Positions 58,797-64,000 of a stretch of 64,000 bases of DNA are shown here, piece by piece. The first letter of the stretch is position 1. Each line of letters begins with the position of its first letter. Made by a program: the position numbers and the translations under genes. The notes under the pieces are model-generated. The model ran no database searches, was not told where the DNA came from, and worked only from the letters and a program-made list of their open reading frames with translations. This DNA is from Winogradskyella sp. (GTDB lineage Bacteria; Bacteroidota; Bacteroidia; Flavobacteriales; Flavobacteriaceae), in contig PBLD01000003.1 of the NCBI GenBank assembly GCA_002722255.1, positions 259,336-323,335 of the forward strand, given 5' to 3'.

Positions 58797-58845
58797 AATT
58801 CCCTGAAATTTGTTTTTTGGAACGGTTTTAGATATCAATTTCAAC

Positions 58846-59535
58846 ATGAAGTATATAACTTACATAATGTTGCTGTTTTCTGCTTTAGTTTTTGCTCAGG
58901 AAGATCCTGTGGAGCAAGATTCTACAGCGGTGCATTACATGATTATTGAAGGGGATTCTATTCCTGTTACTGAAGTTGAGTTAGATGAAGTTTTAATGCT
59001 TCCTAATCTTAGTTTTAAAGACAGAAAAGCACGTATTAGATATGTTGTTTTGAGACGAAAAACTCATAAGGTTTTTCCTTATGCAAAATTAGCAGCAGAA
59101 CGTTTAGAAACTCTACAAAAACGATTAGATTTATTAGAGCGAAAACGCGATAGAAAAAAGTATGCTAAAGTAATACAACGGTATATTGAAGATGAGTTTT
59201 CTGCTGAGCTAAAAAAGCTAACAAAAACCGAAGGACAAATACTGGTGAAACTTATACACAGACAAACTGGAAAAACAACCTTTGATCTTATTAAAGAGTT
59301 GCGCAATGGTTGGCGTGCCTTTTGGTTTAATAGTACAGCAAAATTGTTTAATATTTCTTTAAAGGAAGAGTTTGATCCTTTAGTAGTGGAAGAGGACTAT
59401 TTAATTGAAGATATTTTACAACGAGCGTTTCAAAATGGCATATTAGAAAAACAAGAACCAGCATTTGAAATAGACTATTATGCTTGTGTAAATAAATGGT
59501 CTAAATCTAAAAAGAAATCTAACAAATCTGAATAA
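58846..59535 (+). CDS. DUF4294 domain-containing exported protein
   Basis: A 229-residue protein with signal peptide MKYITYIMLLFSALVFAQ. The rest matches the DUF4294 pattern of Bacteroidota: a YVVLRRKTHKVFPYAKLAAERLETLQKRL helix, AELKKLTKTEGQILVKLIHRQTGKTTFDLIKELRNGWRAFWF, and EFDPLVVEEDYLIEDIL near the end. Function unknown; a mainly helical periplasmic protein. The start at 58846 gives the signal peptide; a TTG at 58810 is not credible. Three bases before the hemolysin III gene. Confidence 0.85.
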   Translation: MKYITYIMLLFSALVFAQEDPVEQDSTAVHYMIIEGDSIPVTEVELDEVLMLPNLSFKDRKARIRYVVLRRKTHKVFPYAKLAAERLETLQKRLDLLERKRDRKKYAKVIQRYIEDEFSAELKKLTKTEGQILVKLIHRQTGKTTFDLIKELRNGWRAFWFNSTAKLFNISLKEEFDPLVVEEDYLIEDILQRAFQNGILEKQEPAFEIDYYACVNKWSKSKKKSNKSE

Positions 59536-59538
59536 TTA

Positions 59539-60168
59539 ATGCGTACACAAACCAAACTAGAGGAACAACTAAACGCTTGGTCTCATGGTATTGGTGCTGC
59601 CCTGGGAATTGCTGCTTTGGTTTTACTTATTGTGTTTTCTGATAACAAGACAAAACCTTGGAGTCTTTTTAGTGTCATTGTTTATGGTATATCTATAATT
59701 ATCCTGTTTTTAGCATCTACATTTTATCATGCTGTAAAAGGGGAGAAGCGCAAGCATTATTTTAGAATTGTAGATCATATAAGCATATATTTACTTATTG
59801 CAGGTACTTATACTCCAGTGCTGTTAATAACACTTAGAGATAGTAATGGCTGGCCATTGTTTTGGGTGGTTTGGGGAATTGCTGCTTTTGGACTGATCTT
59901 AAAGCTTTTCTTTACAGGAAGGTTTGAGTTGTTTTCTACACTATTATACCTTGTAATGGGATGGTTAATTGTTTTTGACTATTCTAACCTCGCTGATGCG
60001 ATTGGACCAACTGGTGTTTTGTGGTTATTTGCTGGTGGTTTGTCTTACACAGTAGGTATTGTCTTTTATGCAATCCAAAGAATTCCTTATAATCATGTTA
60101 TTTGGCATTTGTTTGTATTAGGAGGTGCTATTTGCCACTTCTTTATGATTTTTAATCATGTGATATAG
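59539..60168 (+). CDS. Hemolysin III family (PAQR) membrane protein
   Basis: A 209-residue protein with seven predicted helices and the PAQR histidine set: AWSHGIGAALG, STFYHAVKG, FRIVDHISIYLLIAGTYTP, and a C-terminal NHVIWHLFVLGGAICHFFMI. Members may be metal-dependent amidase-like enzymes or lipid sensors; haemolysis itself is not shown for most of them. It is an operon with the DUF4294 gene, and its stop codon abuts that of the convergent response regulator. Confidence 0.88.
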   Translation: MRTQTKLEEQLNAWSHGIGAALGIAALVLLIVFSDNKTKPWSLFSVIVYGISIIILFLASTFYHAVKGEKRKHYFRIVDHISIYLLIAGTYTPVLLITLRDSNGWPLFWVVWGIAAFGLILKLFFTGRFELFSTLLYLVMGWLIVFDYSNLADAIGPTGVLWLFAGGLSYTVGIVFYAIQRIPYNHVIWHLFVLGGAICHFFMIFNHVI

Positions 60169-60909
60169 CTATAAATTGAGTGAGTTGTTGTTTATAAACT
60201 CTAAAAATTTAGGTTTGTATTGTTCTGAAACGGTTATACGCTGTTTATTGATGATAATCTGACTACGCTCAATAACATCAATATTATTAAGAGAAACAAT
60301 GAAGGAGCGGTGGACACGCATAAATTGTGTACTGGGTAATTCTTCTTCCAAAGATTTCAAACTCATTAAGGTTAGAATTGGCTTTGGGTTATCTTTTAAC
60401 CATATTTTTATATAATCTTTTAAACCTTCAAAATAGAGTACATCATCTAGCTTAATACGTAGTTGCTTATATTCAGACTTTACAAATAAGAATTCTTTTT
60501 CTTTTGAAATAATTTGAGCTTCATTAGATTTTCCTTTAACAAGATTAAACCATTTTTGTGCCTTGTTTACAGCAGCCAGAAATTCAGCATAATCAAAAGG
60601 TTTTAGTAGATAGTCTATTGCATCAACCTTAAATCCCTCTAGCGCATAATGATCAAAGGCCGTTGTGAAAATTACACGTGTGTTATCTGGCAACATTTTA
60701 GAGAACTCTATTCCTGTTAAATCGGGCATTTGTATGTCTAAAAAAAGTAAGTCTACAGGATGCTCTTTAATAAATTGCATTGCCTCAATAGCACTACTAC
60801 ATTTAGTTTTAAGCTCTAAAAACGGCGTCTTTTCAATATAGCTTTCAACTAAATTTAATGCCATAGGTTCATCATCTACAGCTACACAAGATATTTTTAG
60901 AGTACTCAT
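60169..60909 (-). CDS. LytTR family response regulator
   Basis: A 246-residue two-component regulator. The receiver has Asp12/Asp13, the phosphorylation site Asp58 (LLFLDIQMPD) and Lys103 (DYLLKPFDYAEF). The C-terminal LytTR DNA-binding domain (about 140-246) has FLFVKSEYKQLRI, LYFEGLKDYIKIW and VHRSFIVSLNNIDVIERSQIII. It is the last gene of a unit with the histidine kinase and the ABC exporter, so it likely controls that exporter. Confidence 0.93.
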   Translation of the reverse strand: MSTLKISCVAVDDEPMALNLVESYIEKTPFLELKTKCSSAIEAMQFIKEHPVDLLFLDIQMPDLTGIEFSKMLPDNTRVIFTTAFDHYALEGFKVDAIDYLLKPFDYAEFLAAVNKAQKWFNLVKGKSNEAQIISKEKEFLFVKSEYKQLRIKLDDVLYFEGLKDYIKIWLKDNPKPILTLMSLKSLEEELPSTQFMRVHRSFIVSLNNIDVIERSQIIINKQRITVSEQYKPKFLEFINNNSLNL

Positions 60910-60912
60910 AAA

Positions 60913-61944
60913 TTATGTGGTTTCTATTTCTAAAGTTACTGAAAATAAGCCGTTTTCAACAGATGTATTAAAGGTATAATTATCTGCATATAAAAGTTGT
61001 AAACGCTTTTCTAAGTTTTGTAATCCAATACCTGAACCACTCTTGTCATCTACTTTTTTCGGAAAATTATTATTTAGTGTTTTGAAACTTACGGTTTTGC
61101 CTTCCAATACCATTGAAATTTCTATTTGACTCTCTTGACTAGCCGAAACACCATGCTTAAAGGCATTTTCTATCAATGAAATGAATAATAAAGGTGCTAT
61201 TTTTATTCCAATTTCTTCCTTAGGAAAACTATAACTCACAGTTGTTTTATCAGATACACGCAACTTCATTAATTCAATGTACTTGGTCATAAAATCGATT
61301 TCTTTTGATAGTGAAATCAACTCAACATTGGTTTCGTAAAGCATATACCGCATTAATTTGCTTAAACTGTGAATAGAAGTTTTTGCTTCTTCTGGTGAAA
61401 TATCTACCAACGCATAAATATTGTTTAATGAATTGAAAAAGAAATGCGGTTGCAATTGATAGTGCAAATGCTGTAATTCTGATTTTAGTTTAAAATTAGC
61501 GGCTTCCTTACGTTCAGCTTCTGTTTTTACCCAGCGTTTTGTCGTTTTTATAGCTATTGAAAATAGCAGAGGTGCTACATACGACAACATTTGTACATAA
61601 ATAAATAGTTTTACTGGTGGGCCTTCACCATCACCTTCTGGTCGTTTTCTATTAACTTGTTCAAAAAAGGTGTTTTCTATAACATCTTTAAGGTAGACAA
61701 ATAGCACTATCATCAGAAGGTTGAATACTATAAAAAGAACCATTTTTTTAGTAAACAAATACCGATCAACTAAAACAAAATAGTTTGTATAGAAAATTAC
61801 GGCATAAAATATCATTGGTACAATAAAATGAGCAATCACTCTATTGATATCTTCTTGTCCATAAGCCAAAACAAATGGAGTAGAAAATAAAACCAACCAT
61901 ACTAATAAGTGCGCAAATAGAGTTATTTTATTGTTTTTAGACAT
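60913..61944 (-). CDS. LytS/YehU-type sensor histidine kinase
   Basis: A 343-residue kinase with four N-terminal membrane helices (about 9-27, 37-57, 66-88 and 112-130) and little periplasmic exposure. The His_kinase motif is YQLQPHFFFNSLNNIYALV (phosphorylated His167), and the ATP lid has ENAFKHG and GSGIGLQNLEKRL. Three bases separate it from the response regulator. A signal could be sensed within the membrane, as in kinases paired with ABC exporters. Confidence 0.92.
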   Translation of the reverse strand: MSKNNKITLFAHLLVWLVLFSTPFVLAYGQEDINRVIAHFIVPMIFYAVIFYTNYFVLVDRYLFTKKMVLFIVFNLLMIVLFVYLKDVIENTFFEQVNRKRPEGDGEGPPVKLFIYVQMLSYVAPLLFSIAIKTTKRWVKTEAERKEAANFKLKSELQHLHYQLQPHFFFNSLNNIYALVDISPEEAKTSIHSLSKLMRYMLYETNVELISLSKEIDFMTKYIELMKLRVSDKTTVSYSFPKEEIGIKIAPLLFISLIENAFKHGVSASQESQIEISMVLEGKTVSFKTLNNNFPKKVDDKSGSGIGLQNLEKRLQLLYADNYTFNTSVENGLFSVTLEIETT

Positions 61945-61953
61945 AAGACTATT

Positions 61954-63174
61954 TTATTCGTAGCGTAAAGCTGTTATAGGATCTAAAGCAGAAGCTTTTC
62001 TAGCAGGATACCATCCAAAAAATATTCCGGTAATAGCACATACTGCAAAAGAAATAATAATAGAATACATAGCTACGCTTGTAGGCCAATTTAAGAAATT
62101 TTCAATGAAAACTGTTGCGCCTAAACCTAATAATACGCCTAGTAAACCACCAGTAATACTTATTAAAATGGCCTCGATTAGAAACTGCATCAAAATATCT
62201 GAACCTTTACCACCAACAGCCATACGCAACCCTATTTCTTTAGTACGCTCTTTTACAGATACGTACATAATGTTCATGATACCAATACCTCCAATTAAAA
62301 GTGAAATTCCTGCAACAGCAACTAGCAATACGGTCAGCATTTCACTTGTGGATCTAAATGTAGAAATTAATTCTTCCATAGAGCGTACTGTAAAATCATC
62401 TTCTTCATTATCTAATAGTTTGTGCTGAATTCTTAGAATATCTGTTAGTTGTTCTACAGCTTCAGGTGCATCATCTTCACTAATAGCTGAAGCCATAATT
62501 TGATTTAAATAATCGATAGCTAAAATACGTTTTTGCACAGTTGAAAAAGGAGCAATGACAATATCGTCTTGGTCTTGCCCAAAGGTGTTTTCACCCTTTT
62601 CTTCTAAAACACCAATTACTTTGAAAGGAATATTATTAAAACGAATCATTTGACCTACAGGGTCTTCGCCATTTGGAAATACATTATCTACAACGGTTTG
62701 ACCAATTAAAGCAACTTTTGAAGCTGTTTTTACTTCAGCATCAGTAAACATACTTCCGCTTTGTAAACCAACAACCTTAATGTCTAAATATTCAGGATAA
62801 ACACCATATATTGAGCTAGGCCAATTGTTAGAACCGCTAATAATCTGTCCGCTACTATTAACCATTGGTGTTATGTAACTTAATAGTTTACTCTGTTCTT
62901 TTATGGCTTCGTAATCATTTAGTGTAAGTGTTTGTACATTTCCTCCACTTCCTCGCGCTGGACCTCTATCATCAGCGCCTGGTCTTATTGTAATCATGTT
63001 AGAGCCCATACTTGATATGGTAGTACGAATACTCTCTTTAGAGCCTTCTCCAATTGCTAACATTGTTATTACAGAAGCAACACCAATGATAATACCAAGC
63101 ATCGTAAGCAAGGTTCTCATTTTATTTAAAATGATTGCTTTGTAAGCTATTTTAAGTAAGTTTAATAGTCTCAT
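61954..63174 (-). CDS. MacB-type ABC transporter permease
   Basis: A 406-residue permease: one membrane helix at the N-terminus (MLGIIIGVASVITMLAIG), a large periplasmic domain (about 50-270, MacB_PCD-like) and three helices in the FtsX domain (about 285-400) with ERTKEIGLRMAVGGKGSDILMQF and a late FFGWYPARKASALDPITALRYE. It transmits ATP-driven movement to the periplasm for export of peptides or drugs. It ends 9 bases before the kinase gene. Confidence 0.92.
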   Translation of the reverse strand: MRLLNLLKIAYKAIILNKMRTLLTMLGIIIGVASVITMLAIGEGSKESIRTTISSMGSNMITIRPGADDRGPARGSGGNVQTLTLNDYEAIKEQSKLLSYITPMVNSSGQIISGSNNWPSSIYGVYPEYLDIKVVGLQSGSMFTDAEVKTASKVALIGQTVVDNVFPNGEDPVGQMIRFNNIPFKVIGVLEEKGENTFGQDQDDIVIAPFSTVQKRILAIDYLNQIMASAISEDDAPEAVEQLTDILRIQHKLLDNEEDDFTVRSMEELISTFRSTSEMLTVLLVAVAGISLLIGGIGIMNIMYVSVKERTKEIGLRMAVGGKGSDILMQFLIEAILISITGGLLGVLLGLGATVFIENFLNWPTSVAMYSIIISFAVCAITGIFFGWYPARKASALDPITALRYE

Positions 63175-63176
63175 AA

Positions 63177-63920
63177 CTAATGATTTTCTAAAGATAGTTT
63201 TGCCAAGTGTTCTGCAGCAGATTGTACCTTATGGTTTTTGTAATCCTGTAAAATTTCCCCATCCTTTAACACAACAGTTCTACTGCTAAACGCAGCAATA
63301 TCTGGCTCGTGTGTAACGAATGTTATTGTAATGCCTTTTGCGTTTAATTCTTGAAACAATGTCATTATTTCGTAAGATGTTTTGGTGTCAAGGTTTCCAG
63401 TGGCTTCATCTGCTAAAATCATTACAGGATTATTAACCAATGATCTTGCAATGGCTACGCGTTGTTGTTGTCCTCCTGAAAGTTGCGAAGGAGTGTGGTG
63501 CAGCCGTTCGCCCAAACCAACCATCTCTAAAGCTTTGATTGCACGTTTCCTTCGCTCTTCAGAAGTTACTTTACTGTTATATAATAAGGGTAATTCTACA
63601 TTTTCTATAGCACTTGTACGTGCTAGTAAGTTGTATGATTGAAAGATGAATCCAATCTTTTCATTTCTAATTTTTGCCAATTCATTTTTAGATAAATCTT
63701 TCATCTTAACTCCATCAATTTCATAATTTCCTGATGTTGGCTGATCCAAACAACCTAAAATGTTAAGCATTGTACTTTTACCAGAGCCACTAGAGCCCAT
63801 AATGGTTACAAACTGACCTTCTTCAATAGTAAATGAAATCCCTTTTAAAGCGTGTACGGTTTCTGATCCCATGGTAAATTGACGCTTTAAGTCTTCTATT
63901 TTTATAATTTCTTTAGCCAT
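63177..63920 (-). CDS. MacB-type ABC transporter ATP-binding protein
   Basis: A 247-residue ATPase with Walker [11 protein letters not shown]-loop FIFQSYNLL, signature LSGGQQQR, Walker [14 protein letters not shown] and switch His in VTHEPD. The group matches LolD/MacB-type importless exporters. The start ATG shares a base with the stop of the adaptor gene upstream (TAATG). Confidence 0.94.
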   Translation of the reverse strand: MAKEIIKIEDLKRQFTMGSETVHALKGISFTIEEGQFVTIMGSSGSGKSTMLNILGCLDQPTSGNYEIDGVKMKDLSKNELAKIRNEKIGFIFQSYNLLARTSAIENVELPLLYNSKVTSEERRKRAIKALEMVGLGERLHHTPSQLSGGQQQRVAIARSLVNNPVMILADEATGNLDTKTSYEIMTLFQELNAKGITITFVTHEPDIAAFSSRTVVLKDGEILQDYKNHKVQSAAEHLAKLSLENH

Positions 63921-64000
63921 TATGATTTACTCTTTTTGTTAGATCCAGGTGGTTTTGGCATAAAAGGGCTTTCGCTAGTTGCTTCAGATGTAATTTCTGC
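63920..64000 (-). CDS. C-terminal end of an adjacent gene, probably the periplasmic adaptor (MacA/HlyD-like), partial
   Basis: The last 26 codons and stop of a gene that starts outside the window; the visible end reads AEITSEATSESPFMPKPPG then KKSKS. It overlaps the ATPase start by one base, so it belongs to the same operon. In MacAB systems the gene before the ATPase is the membrane fusion protein; that identity is inferred from order only. Confidence 0.5.
   Translation of the reverse strand, partial: AEITSEATSESPFMPKPPGSNKKSKS

Noticed and set aside
1..64000. CRISPR arrays, prophage, insertion sequences, restriction or toxin-antitoxin systems
   Set aside because: No regularly spaced repeats, transposase, integrase, phage structural, methylase or toxin-type genes were recognised.

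Overview
The window is AT-rich chromosomal DNA of a member of the Bacteroidota, almost certainly family Flavobacteriaceae; the genus cannot be fixed from sequence alone. The evidence is the -33 TTG / -7 TAnnTTTG promoters in front of both tRNA genes, almost no Shine-Dalgarno sequences, the linked group ftsK - lolA-like - lptF/G-like - ribBA, DUF4294, DUF3108 and M28 lipoproteins, an ATP-cone NrdB with a short NrdA, bshB1 for bacillithiol synthesis, and intergenic palindromic repeats of a flavobacterial look. Most of the window is ordinary core genome, densely packed in short operons. There is no rRNA, CRISPR array, insertion sequence or phage.

Layout. 0-5.3 kb: bshB1, tRNA-His, two tandem M28 peptidase lipoproteins, a small membrane protein, a DUF3108 protein and tRNA-Ser. 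5.3-16.7 kb: nitroreductase, DegT-type aminotransferase, ribBA with a dead GTP cyclohydrolase half, an unusually long LptF/G permease, LolA-like carrier, FtsK, an M15 carboxypeptidase, DgkA and Tpx. 16.9-26.9 kb: a large Ig-like/ASPM-repeat lipoprotein, methyltransferase, PAP2 phosphatase, PheT, a thioredoxin-like lipoprotein, and a hydrolase / ECF sigma / membrane protein operon with its own ECF-type promoter. 27.0-30.0 kb: accessory DNA, with small orphan genes all on the minus strand, separated by long related intergenic elements; this looks like a gene-cassette array. 30.1-42.8 kb: short-chain fatty acid transporter, NAD(P)-binding protein, RecG carrying an in-frame DUF559 nuclease insertion, M1 aminopeptidase, patatin, glutamate synthase-like FMN protein and UvrD/PcrA helicase. 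42.9-52.5 kb: surface proteins, a retropepsin-like protease paired with a glycogen-binding-module protein, a YciO-type protein, MFS exporter, DinB and GNAT proteins, and the class I ribonucleotide reductase genes nrdB-nrdA. 52.6-60.2 kb: a three-gene biotin-dependent acyl-CoA carboxylase, PrsW, Nudix, M42 peptidase, DUF4294 and hemolysin III proteins. 60.2-64.0 kb: a LytTR two-component system next to a MacAB-type ABC exporter that runs off the end.

The strongest candidates for something new are (1) the roughly 444-bp DUF559-encoding segment with palindromic, mutually inverted ends inside recG, which keeps the helicase frame intact, and (2) the cassette-like array at 27.0-30.0 kb, where three long spacers share an ordered set of motifs and a hairpin although the genes between them are unrelated. 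Smaller points are a short palindromic repeat nested inside a terminator stem, another inside the carboxylase operon, a structured nrdB leader, and an M28 paralogue that has lost a metal ligand.
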